Shown: piece by piece, positions 1 through 6,254 of the stretch
Numbering within the stretch: position 1 is the first letter of the stretch
Layout: each line of letters starts with the position of its first letter
Assembly: GCA_947165115.1 (NCBI GenBank)
Contig: CAMUZD010000028.1
Span: 1-10,791, forward strand
Direction of reading: 5' to 3'
Source: an uncultured Clostridia bacterium
GTDB lineage: Bacteria; Bacillota; Clostridia; Oscillospirales; Acutalibacteraceae
Length of the DNA: 10,791 nucleotides
Notes under the pieces: model-generated
Told to the model about the DNA's origin: nothing
Database searches by the model: none
Seen by the model: the letters and a program-made list of their open reading frames with translations, nothing else
Position numbers and translations under genes: made by a program

Positions 1-533
1 CCAATGTGAATATAAACAGCAGAATAGTCAGCTACGATATAAAGGAACTGGGGAAACAGTTAAAGAAAATCGGCATGCTGATTGTTCAGGACCAGGTGTG
101 GAACAGAGTGACGGTGAACCGCGAGGCTCACAAATCGACAAGATATTATATCGATGAGATGCACCTTCTTCTTAAAGAGGAGCAGACCGCCGCTTATACA
201 GTTGAAATCTGGAAGAGGTTCAGAAAATGGGGCGGAATTCCTACGGGCATCACGCAGAATGTAAAAGATCTGCTTTCATCCCGCGAGATAGAAAATATCT
301 TTGAGAATTCCGACTACATATATATGCTTAACCAGGCTGCCGGAGACAGGCAGATACTTGCGAAGCAACTGAATATCTCTCAGTATCAGCTTTCCTATGT
401 CACATCATCAGGCGAAGGCGAAGGACTTCTGTTCTACGGAAGCACCATTATTCCGTTTATTGACAGATTCCCGAAAGACACAATGCTGTATTCAATCATG
501 ACCACTAAGCCTCAGGAGCAACTCGGGGCGTAA
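1..533 (+). CDS. VirB4-like conjugal transfer ATPase (CD1110 family), C-terminal fragment
   Basis: The reading frame is open to the left edge (codons AAT GTG AAT from position 3), so this is the last ~177 residues of a larger protein; the GTG at 6 is internal. VirB4 ATPases are cytoplasmic, membrane-associated motors that energise type IV secretion during conjugation. The Walker B-type motif YYIDEMHLLL lies at about nt 144-173. It is followed by the family-typical stretches GGIPTGITQNV and SREIENIFENSD, and by QLSYVTSSGEGEGLL and a PFIDRFPKDT-like ending. The Walker A part lies upstream of the window. The protein ends at TAA 531-533, and the next small gene begins 17 nt later in the same apparent operon. 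The family match is strong by recognition of the conserved C-terminal pattern. Only the fragment is seen, so integrity of the whole gene cannot be judged. Confidence 0.93.
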   Translation, partial: NVNINSRIVSYDIKELGKQLKKIGMLIVQDQVWNRVTVNREAHKSTRYYIDEMHLLLKEEQTAAYTVEIWKRFRKWGGIPTGITQNVKDLLSSREIENIFENSDYIYMLNQAAGDRQILAKQLNISQYQLSYVTSSGEGEGLLFYGSTIIPFIDRFPKDTMLYSIMTTKPQEQLGA

Positions 534-550
534 AAGCGTGGTGATGAAAT

Positions 551-730
551 ATGGCAAAAGACGAATACTATGACGCTAACGCGTACAACGAGTTCCTCAA
601 TGTCAAAGACGATATTCTCAGAAGAATTGAGTCTCTCAGAGAGGAACTCAATAATTTATACGGATTTGATCTCAGGTATAATGATGTTTATCCTCCCAAT
701 CCGTATGAACGAATACTATTTATTACTTAA
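551..730 (+). CDS. 59-aa hypothetical protein of the ICE transfer operon
   Basis: ATG at 551 opens a frame of 59 codons ending at TAA 728-730. A GGTGATG-like ribosome binding site lies just upstream (540-546). It fits exactly between VirB4 and the Bro-N gene, with 17-nt gaps on both sides. The product starts MAKDEYYDANAYNEF. It has a charged helical centre (DDILRRIESLREELNNLYG, likely a short coiled coil) and a Tyr/Pro-rich end (YNDVYPPNPYERILFIT). No signal peptide or membrane segment is visible, so it is probably a small cytoplasmic protein. I do not recognise a named family. A second frame over the same bases (from 570) is less likely because it lacks a ribosome binding site and runs into the next gene. 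Confidence 0.72.
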   Translation: MAKDEYYDANAYNEFLNVKDDILRRIESLREELNNLYGFDLRYNDVYPPNPYERILFIT

Positions 731-747
731 TCTGAAAGGAAAAAACA

Positions 748-1644
748 ATGAAAGAAAGAAAAGTTTTCAAATCAAAATACTTCAGTAAGGAATTTGGTGA
801 AATCCGCACAATACTTGATTGTGATAAGCCGGAGGTGCTTTTCTGCGCCAAGGATGTCGCAAGAACTCTCGGGTTCAAAAACCCTTCAACTTCTGTCAGA
901 GATATCTGTCTTAACTGTGTCAAGGAAGCTCATATGACTGACGGAGGACTTCAGGTGATGAATTTCATCGGCTGGAAAGATATCCGCAGGCTTTATAACA
1001 ACAGCAAATCCGACCGTAAGCAGGCTTATGCCGAATTTCTTGTTTATGTCGAAGATAATCTGTACAGAAGTCATCTCGAAAAGTATAAGTCTCCCGAAGA
1101 TGAAGTTCTCTGCGGATGCCCCATCTGTGATGTTGAAAGAAAAGGCGTTGACAGCATTTTCTGCTGCGGTGACTGCGGAGACTGCAGTATTGATTATACT
1201 GATGTTTGTCCGGATTATTGTCCCGGCGACTGCGATATATGTCCCAATTCCGATACCTGCTGCGCATATGACGAAGATGATCGCGATAACTATGAGGATA
1301 CTCACGATCCCGGATATCTCGAACTGGTTAAAAAGCTCAGCACCGAGGAAGATGATAAAGAGGATGCCGTAAAAGAATGCCTTTTCGACTTTCTTAACAC
1401 TCTCTATGAGTGCTCACCGACTTACAGAAATAACATTGACGCTATTTCAAAGGAGTATCACGAGAATATGACCGCAAGAAGAGAAGTTCCCGTTATTGTA
1501 AGAGGACTTAAGGGAGCTCTTAACCTTATCGCAACCAGATTCAAGGAAGAGTTCGGCTCAGATATCATGTTCGGACCCGTCATTATTACAATGGAAGACG
1601 GAAAAGAGTATTACCTTTTCAAGAACGAAGAAGCTGATGCCTGA
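748..1644 (+). CDS. Bro-N domain protein with Cys-rich central region
   Basis: 298 aa, with GAAAGGA ribosome binding site at 734-740. Residues ~14-110 match the Bro-N fold found in phage antirepressors and baculovirus BRO proteins: EIRTILD, then FCAKDVARTLGFKNPSTSVRD, and a FIGWKDIRRLYNNSKS segment. Bro-N domains commonly bind DNA, so a regulatory role is plausible. Residues 122-172 contain 13 cysteines in 51 residues (C122, 124, 127, 139, 140, 143, 146, 154, 158, 162, 165, 171, 172), several in G-D-C units, followed by an Asp/Glu-rich linker (174-187). That pattern suggests metal binding, possibly several sites. The C-terminal ~110 residues look helical and are not recognised. Its stop overlaps the next start by one base (TGATG), indicating translational coupling to the CD1108-family gene. 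The Bro-N call is firm; the role of the Cys region is unknown. Confidence 0.85.
   Translation: MKERKVFKSKYFSKEFGEIRTILDCDKPEVLFCAKDVARTLGFKNPSTSVRDICLNCVKEAHMTDGGLQVMNFIGWKDIRRLYNNSKSDRKQAYAEFLVYVEDNLYRSHLEKYKSPEDEVLCGCPICDVERKGVDSIFCCGDCGDCSIDYTDVCPDYCPGDCDICPNSDTCCAYDEDDRDNYEDTHDPGYLELVKKLSTEEDDKEDAVKECLFDFLNTLYECSPTYRNNIDAISKEYHENMTARREVPVIVRGLKGALNLIATRFKEEFGSDIMFGPVIITMEDGKEYYLFKNEEADA
1168..1233 (+). repeat. Three GGNGACTGC units coding Gly-Asp-Cys
   Basis: GGTGACTGC (1168-1176) and GGAGACTGC (1177-1185) are adjacent 9-nt units differing at one base. A third copy, GGCGACTGC, lies at 1225-1233. They encode the repeated Gly-Asp-Cys units of the Cys-rich region in the Bro-N protein, suggesting that this region expanded by small duplications. 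Confidence 0.6.
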
Positions 1645-2963
1645 TGGCAAAGCCCAAAAAGCATAATCTGTCATTTACGGAGGAAGAGGTAACAGGTAAA
1701 AAGGCTGAAAAGCTTAAGGAGGACATAAAGAAATCCAAAACCAAGCAAAAGCCTAAAAAACAGATGAAGGTGAAACGGAATCTCAAATTTGAAGAGGATA
1801 AACCTAAACCTTCAAGCCGGTTTATCGACAACGCAAAAGACTCCGTAAAGGATGTTCCGAGAAAAGCAGTATCGGGAAAGATTCATGAACAGATCAGAAA
1901 TGATGCTGATGAAAATGTTTCTGTCGATGCAGCCGATACCGGAACAAGGATTACTGAAGACTCGGTTCATAAGGTAAGAACCTATGAGCGTAGAAGAAAC
2001 CGAAAGGTTTCCGACAAATCGTTTAAAGAAACACGCGAGGAAAGAGCGGCAAGACGGCAGGAAGAAATAAATGCAAAGGTGGAAATTAAAGCCGACAGGA
2101 ATGAAATAAACTCCCGTTACGCTGAATATAAAGAATCCCACCCCGAAGGAAAATCAAATCTTTATTCCCGCTGGAAACAGAAGCAGGAAATAAAGAAGGA
2201 ATATTACGCCGCAAAGCTCGGCACTTCTTCTACTGCGAACGCGACAGCTTCATCAGCCGCGGAGACTGTTAAAAGCAAAGCCAAGGACACAACCGAAAAG
2301 ATAGGTCATAAAGCCGTCGAAGCATTAAAGGATAATAAGGTTATTCTTCTTGTCGGCGGTGGAATTGTTCTTGCTCTGATTATCGGTATGAGTATGCTCG
2401 GTTCATCTGGTGGCGCTCTTGTTTCAAGCGGCGGCGGTGCAATCAGCGCGACCACTTATCCAAGCGAGGATTCGGAAATGATTGCCGCTGACGACTATTA
2501 CACAAGTCTCGAAACACAGCTGCAGAGCACTATTTCAAATTATGAATCGACTCACAGCTATGACGAATATCATTATTCTCTTGATCCGATAGGTCACGAT
2601 CCTTATGAACTGACTTCTCTGCTTACGGCTGAGGAAGGAGATGCTTACCAGGCTAATCAGGTTCAGGGAGTTATGAGAAATGTGTATAACAAACAGTATT
2701 CTCTTTCTCAAAGAGTAGTGAGGGAAACCCGATACAGATATGAGACAAGATATTCGTATGAGACCTTTTATGATGCAGACGGGAATCCGTATTCGGTTCT
2801 TGTTTCCTACAGAGTCAGAGTACCTTACGATTACTATATCTGTTATGTGACTCTTAATAACTACGGAATAGATGCCGCCGCTTCTTCGCTCCTTACCGCC
2901 GAACAGCAGGAAATGTATGCGATTTACAATGAGACAAAAGGAAATCGCGAAGATTTATTTTAA
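1644..2963 (+). CDS. CD1108-family mobile element protein lacking the C-terminal hydrolase domain
   Basis: 439 aa; the start overlaps the preceding stop by one base. Residues 1-230 are a strongly basic, Lys/Arg-rich, probably cytoplasmic region with coiled-coil-like helices (~130-190). One membrane segment follows (VILLVGGGIVLALIIGMSML, ~233-252), then a Gly/Ser linker and an extracellular domain (~275-439). The motifs YDEYHYSLDPIGHDPYELTSLLTA and YDYYICYVTLNNY, and the ending MYAIYNETKGNREDLF, are typical of CD1108-family proteins of Clostridia conjugative elements. In the homologues I know, a P60/CHAP-type peptidoglycan hydrolase follows that point. Here TAA comes directly after it, and the next ribosome binding site follows at once. 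It is likely a channel or mating-pair component of the type IV secretion system. Whether the short form is natural or derived by truncation cannot be decided from the sequence. Confidence 0.85.
   Translation: MAKPKKHNLSFTEEEVTGKKAEKLKEDIKKSKTKQKPKKQMKVKRNLKFEEDKPKPSSRFIDNAKDSVKDVPRKAVSGKIHEQIRNDADENVSVDAADTGTRITEDSVHKVRTYERRRNRKVSDKSFKETREERAARRQEEINAKVEIKADRNEINSRYAEYKESHPEGKSNLYSRWKQKQEIKKEYYAAKLGTSSTANATASSAAETVKSKAKDTTEKIGHKAVEALKDNKVILLVGGGIVLALIIGMSMLGSSGGALVSSGGGAISATTYPSEDSEMIAADDYYTSLETQLQSTISNYESTHSYDEYHYSLDPIGHDPYELTSLLTAEEGDAYQANQVQGVMRNVYNKQYSLSQRVVRETRYRYETRYSYETFYDADGNPYSVLVSYRVRVPYDYYICYVTLNNYGIDAAASSLLTAEQQEMYAIYNETKGNREDLF
2724..2759 (+). repeat. Two 18-nt units coding ETRYRY / ETRYSY
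   Basis: Units 2724-2741 and 2742-2759 encode residues 361-366 and 367-372 of the CD1108-family protein, and a third partial unit (E-T) follows. This gives an alternating Tyr/Arg beta-strand-like stretch in the extracellular domain. The DNA copies differ at several positions, so the repeat is kept mainly at protein level. Confidence 0.55.
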
Positions 2964-2980
2964 CGAAACGGAGGAATTTT

Positions 2981-3211
2981 ATGACCCCGAAAAAAGACAG
3001 GCTTCTCGATGAAAAGGAAGCTCTCACCGCAAAAATAGCGACCTACGAGGAGCGTATTAAGAAAGCAAAGAACAGATTAAGCGAGATTGAGGCACAGTTA
3101 ATTTCCATAACCAACAGTGAATGCGGAAAGATTTTGGAAATATATAATATGACACCCGAACAGCTCGCTGAATTTCTTCAGAATTATAAGAAGAAAGGAA
3201 AAGACGAATGA
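2981..3211 (+). CDS. DUF4315 family small coiled-coil protein
   Basis: 76 aa, with a strong GGAGG ribosome binding site at 2970-2974. Residues ~5-45 form a heptad-rich coiled coil (LLDEKEALTAKIATYEERIK onward). The C-terminal motif NMTPEQLAEFLQNYKKKGK is typical of DUF4315, a family found in Tn1549/CTn4-type elements directly between the CD1108 and CD1107 (DUF4366) genes, exactly as here. No signal or membrane segment is seen, so it is likely cytoplasmic. Its function is not established; the coiled coil suggests a partner-binding or assembly role in the secretion complex. Its stop overlaps the DUF4366 start by 4 nt (ATGA), which implies coupled translation. Confidence 0.85.
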   Translation: MTPKKDRLLDEKEALTAKIATYEERIKKAKNRLSEIEAQLISITNSECGKILEIYNMTPEQLAEFLQNYKKKGKDE

Positions 3212-3897
3212 AAAATAGAATAATCAGTTTATTCGCCGTCATTGCAATAATGGCGGCGTTTTCAGTTCCGTCGTTCGCGGCAGACTACTATGCTTCGGAT
3301 GAAAGCGGAAGAACTAAGATTCCCGAATATATAGAGAGCGTAAGCGTTTCGACCGAAAGCGTTTCTATTCCCGAAAGCGCGAGGGAAAACACCTATGAAC
3401 TTACTCCCGACGGGAATCTTACTTTAATCGATGATTTTGAGGAAAAGACGGCTGCCGATGAAATTGCTCAGAAGCAGTTTCTTACGGTAACCACAAAATC
3501 CGGCAACACCTTCTATATCGTTGTGGACCGTGACGGTAACACAGACAATGTTTATCTTCTCAATCTCGTTGACGAAGCAGACCTTATGGCTCTGATTAAT
3601 GACGAAGAAGTGACTGTTACCACTACGGAAAAGCCTACCGAAGAGGAATCAACCGAATCTTCGGATGAAAAGGATAAGAAGGAAGACAAGAAATCAAGCA
3701 GCGGTCCATTGCTTCTGTTTGTGCTTGTCGCCGGCGCAGGAGGCTTTGCGTTTTACTGGTTCAAGGTAAGAAAAGCGGAGCCGAAGGAAAAGAACGAAAA
3801 CGAGGATGACGATGATGAACCGCAGGATATCGGTTATCAGACGCCGTCCGAAGAAGACTATTTTGAAAGCGAGGAAAGTGACGATGAAAAATCTTGA
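3208..3897 (+). CDS. DUF4366 (CD1107 family) secreted/membrane protein
   Basis: 229 aa. A signal peptide lies at residues 1-24 (hydrophobic ISLFAVIAIMAAF, likely cleaved after SFA). An extracellular domain follows (~25-135) with the family core FLTVTTKSGNTFYIVVDRDG and NVYLLNLVDEADLMALI. Next are a Thr/Glu/Ser-rich linker (135-165), a membrane segment (LLLFVLVAGAGGFAFYWF, ~168-185) followed by KVRK, and a highly acidic cytoplasmic tail (~196-229). This layout and gene position match DUF4366 proteins of conjugative elements. It probably belongs to the envelope part of the transfer apparatus, but no biochemical role is known to me. The start sits in an ATGA overlap with DUF4315, and the 3' end overlaps the next gene by 14 nt. 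Confidence 0.87.
   Translation: MKNRIISLFAVIAIMAAFSVPSFAADYYASDESGRTKIPEYIESVSVSTESVSIPESARENTYELTPDGNLTLIDDFEEKTAADEIAQKQFLTVTTKSGNTFYIVVDRDGNTDNVYLLNLVDEADLMALINDEEVTVTTTEKPTEEESTESSDEKDKKEDKKSSSGPLLLFVLVAGAGGFAFYWFKVRKAEPKEKNENEDDDDEPQDIGYQTPSEEDYFESEESDDEKS
3871..3878 (+). promoter_or_regulatory. Ribosome binding site deciding the start at 3884
   Basis: GAGGAAAG lies 5 nt before ATG 3884, inside the end of the DUF4366 gene. The upstream in-frame ATG at 3806 would give a basic, out-of-character leader that merely re-reads the DUF4366 acidic tail in another frame. The 3884 start is therefore preferred. Confidence 0.65.
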
Positions 3898-4114
3898 TCT
3901 GAAAACAGTTGATAACATTATTGCTGTTGCCGTAATAATCACCTGCAGCGTTGACATTGTACTGCGTCTCAGAGATATCTTCAAAAAGCCTAAAGAACCC
4001 GAAGTTCCCGACTTTGATGATGAGCTTGATGACGATTATTACGATGATCTCAGGAACCTTGATGTTTATAAAATCAATATTGATTCGGAGGATGACGAAT
4101 GGGATATAAAGTGA
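3884..4114 (+). CDS. 76-aa single-span membrane protein with acidic tail
   Basis: Starting at ATG 3884, the product is 76 aa, beginning MKNLDLKTVDN. It has one membrane segment (~13-30, IIAVAVIITCSVDIVL), then a basic patch (RLRDIFKKPK), which places the C-terminus in the cytoplasm by the positive-inside rule. The tail is very acidic and Asp/Tyr-rich (~42-76, including DDELDDDYYDDL). The gene overlaps DUF4366 by 14 nt and topB by 16 nt, so all three are likely translated together. I do not recognise a named family. Its layout resembles the membrane-plus-acidic-tail end of the DUF4366 protein just upstream, so a partner role in the same complex is a reasonable guess. Confidence 0.72.
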   Translation: MKNLDLKTVDNIIAVAVIITCSVDIVLRLRDIFKKPKEPEVPDFDDELDDDYYDDLRNLDVYKINIDSEDDEWDIK

Positions 4115-6150
4115 TAATCGCCGAAAAAAGGTCTGTGGGAATGGATATTGCAAGAGTCCTCGGAGCAAACAACCGTGAAAACGGATACATGGAAGGAAAC
4201 GGATATATCGTTTCCTGGGCAAGAGGACATCTTTTCGGCCTGAAAGACGCTTCTGCTTATGATCCCAAATACACTAAATGGAAAGAGGAAGATCTTCCCA
4301 TTATTCCGGAAAAGTTTGAGCATAAACTCAGCGAAGGATGCAAACAGCAGTTTGACATTATCAAAGAATTGATGAGCAGAAACGATGTTGCCGAAGTAAT
4401 CAACGCATGCGACGCCGGAAGAGAAGGCGAACTCATCTTCCGTATTATCTACTATATGGCAGGATGCAGAAAGCCTATGAAGAGACTTTGGCTTTCATCT
4501 ATGGAAGACAAATCAATCCGCGAAGGTTTTGAAAACATGAAAACCGGAGCAGAATACGATAATCTTTATGAATCTGCTTTCTGCAGAGCAAAAGCCGATT
4601 GGCTTGTCGGAATCAATCTTTCAAGAAAAATATCTCTGACCTATCACAGAACGCTGAATGTCGGGAGAGTTAAATCTCCCGTTCTTTCTATGCTTGCGGA
4701 AAGGCAGAGAGAAATAGAGGAATTTGTACCGGAGAGCTTCTACAGGACGGAACTTCGGTGCGATAACTTCACGGCAACTACCGACAAGCTTGAAAGCAAG
4801 GAAAAAGCGGAAGAGATAATGAGAGACTGCTTTAACAAGAGTGCTGTTTGCAATAAGGTTGAGACAAAAATCAAAAAAGAACCTGCGCCTCTTCTGTATG
4901 ACCTAACGGCATTACAGAGGGACGCAAATAAGGGGCTTGGTTACTCAGCCAAGGCAACGCTGGAGCTTGCGCAGTCACTTTATGAAAAGAAACTCATTAC
5001 TTATCCCAGAACCGATTCCCGTTATGTAACGGCAGATATGAAGGATAAGCTTGTTGAAACAGTCAGAATGTGCGGTCATATGCTTGATAATGTCTTCAGC
5101 ACAGGCTTTGAAGACAGGCTTATAAACAATGAAATGGTAAAAGATCACCACGCTCTTCTTCCTACCAGAGAGGTTGAGACTTATGACCTTACATCGCTTT
5201 CCGATGAGGAGTTTAACATCCTCAAGCTGATTGAAAGAAGCGTTCTTATCGCTACATCGCCCGCATATGAATATGAATCGTGCAAAGCAAAACTTCTTTG
5301 CGGAGGATATGAGTTCACCGCAAACTATATCCGTATCTTGGAGTGGGGCTGGCGCATGTATATCAGCAAAAAAGAGGACGATCCCGTTAATCTTCCCGCC
5401 GGGCTGAAAGAAGACGAAACCTACTATGTGAACGAAGTATCAGTCAAGGAAGGTAAAACAAAGCCTAAGGCACAGTATACCGAGGACACGCTTCTCGCAG
5501 ATATGGAAAAAGCGGGCGCTAAGGATATGCCCGATGACGCCGAAAGAAAAGGACTCGGAACGCCTGCTACCAGAGCGGAAATAATCGAGAGTCTCATTAC
5601 TTCCGGATATGTCAAAAGAGAAAAAGGAAAGCTTGTCATTCAGAATGTCGGTAAAAATCTTGTTGAGGTTCTCCCTGATGAATTGAAATCTCCGATGCTT
5701 ACCGCTGAATGGGAAAACTCTCTTAAGAAGGTTGAAAAGGGCGAAATGGCTTCGACCGACTTTATGGAAGGAATTACAAACATGGTTGTAAATACCGTAA
5801 GAGAGTATAACCCGGTTGAAAATGCCGATAAGCTGTTCCCTTCAAACAGAGAAACAATCGGCAAATGCCCGCGCTGCGGCAAGGATGTAACCGAACAGAG
5901 ATACAGAGACGGCAGAATCAAAGGATATTTCTGCGAAGGAATAGACTGCGGTTTCGGTCTCTGGAAGGACAACAAATTCCTTACCGCAAGGCATATAAAT
6001 CTTGACAGAGCGACTGCAGTTGCACTTATAAACAGTCCGTACAGAGTTAAAATCCCCGATATTCTTTCCCTTAAATCAGGTAAGCATTATTCGGGAACGT
6101 TGATTCTTGACGATGACGGAACGAGAAGCAGCTATAGAATACAGGTATAA
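4099..6150 (+). CDS. topB: DNA topoisomerase III (type IA)
   Basis: 683 aa, full length for the ICE-encoded TopB family. Ribosome binding site GGAGG at 4087-4091. The N-terminal TOPRIM domain has IIAEKRSVG (E8) and the acidic motif DAGREGE (residues 105-111). The type IA core contains NVGRVKSPVLSML (~187-199), the catalytic tyrosine Y302 in LITYPRTDSRY, and GLGTPATRAEII. A C-terminal four-cysteine zinc-binding motif uses C590, C593, C612 and C617. The enzyme cuts and passes single DNA strands using Mg2+. Elements of the Tn1549/CTn4 class routinely carry such a gene inside the transfer region, where it is thought to resolve DNA intermediates during replication or transfer. All key residues are present, so it should be active. 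It ends the first dense gene run; a 104-nt gap follows. Confidence 0.97.
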   Translation: MGYKVIIAEKRSVGMDIARVLGANNRENGYMEGNGYIVSWARGHLFGLKDASAYDPKYTKWKEEDLPIIPEKFEHKLSEGCKQQFDIIKELMSRNDVAEVINACDAGREGELIFRIIYYMAGCRKPMKRLWLSSMEDKSIREGFENMKTGAEYDNLYESAFCRAKADWLVGINLSRKISLTYHRTLNVGRVKSPVLSMLAERQREIEEFVPESFYRTELRCDNFTATTDKLESKEKAEEIMRDCFNKSAVCNKVETKIKKEPAPLLYDLTALQRDANKGLGYSAKATLELAQSLYEKKLITYPRTDSRYVTADMKDKLVETVRMCGHMLDNVFSTGFEDRLINNEMVKDHHALLPTREVETYDLTSLSDEEFNILKLIERSVLIATSPAYEYESCKAKLLCGGYEFTANYIRILEWGWRMYISKKEDDPVNLPAGLKEDETYYVNEVSVKEGKTKPKAQYTEDTLLADMEKAGAKDMPDDAERKGLGTPATRAEIIESLITSGYVKREKGKLVIQNVGKNLVEVLPDELKSPMLTAEWENSLKKVEKGEMASTDFMEGITNMVVNTVREYNPVENADKLFPSNRETIGKCPRCGKDVTEQRYRDGRIKGYFCEGIDCGFGLWKDNKFLTARHINLDRATAVALINSPYRVKIPDILSLKSGKHYSGTLILDDDGTRSSYRIQV

Positions 6151-6254
6151 ATCTTTGACCGTCAGGTCATAAAACTGTCTGTGATGTGGAAACCATACAG
6201 GGTCCACCGACGGGCCTTACCGTGACAGTCGGAAATTATTAAGACGAGGTCATT
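6151..6254 (+). promoter_or_regulatory. Structured intergenic leader of the cell wall hydrolase gene (candidate cis-regulatory RNA)
   Basis: This gap has several short complementary arms. They include a TGACC-GTCA-GGTCA hairpin (6156-6169) and a possible closing stem ACTGTC (6174-6179) with GACAGT (6224-6229). Enclosed by that stem are TGTGG-AAA-CCATA (6185-6197) and GGTCC (6201-6205) with GGGCC (6212-6216, one G-T pair). A competing stem, CCGAC (6207-6211) with GTCGG (6228-6232), would break the closing stem. TGACC at 6156 can alternatively pair with GGTCA at 6248-6252, which covers part of the GAGG ribosome binding site (6246-6249). I matched it to no known riboswitch family. Individual stems are short (5-7 bp), so the fold is a hypothesis. 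Confidence 0.45.

Noticed and set aside
570..788. 72-aa plus-strand frame starting at 570
   Set aside because: It runs in another frame across the 59-aa gene and into the Bro-N gene, with no ribosome binding site.
723..1372. Several reading frames on both strands over the Bro-N gene (minus 886-1305, minus 965-1267, plus 1028-1372)
   Set aside because: They lie wholly inside a well-supported gene with a good ribosome binding site. Their compositions are shadow-like, and none has a proper start region.
2941..2990. Programmed frameshift at the end of the CD1108-family gene restoring a hydrolase domain
   Set aside because: The downstream DNA is fully taken by the DUF4315 gene with its own ribosome binding site, and no hydrolase motif is seen in any frame.
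3806..3883. Upstream start for the small membrane protein at ATG 3806
   Set aside because: It would add a basic leader that re-reads the DUF4366 acidic tail, and it lacks a ribosome binding site. GAGGAAAG before 3884 fits better.
3694..4323. Minus-strand frames (3694-3984, 3761-4222, 4066-4323)
   Set aside because: They are antisense to densely packed real genes and cross gene borders. Their Phe/Leu/Arg-rich content is the usual shadow of Lys/Glu-rich genes.
6107..6140. Promoter candidate TTGACG (6107) with TATAGA (6133) at the end of topB
   Set aside because: The 20-nt spacing is too long and the match only partial, so it is not strong enough to annotate.
6151..6254. T-box or known riboswitch before the hydrolase gene
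   Set aside because: The T-box core sequence is absent, and I could not match the gap to any riboswitch consensus I know; it is kept only as an unassigned structured leader.
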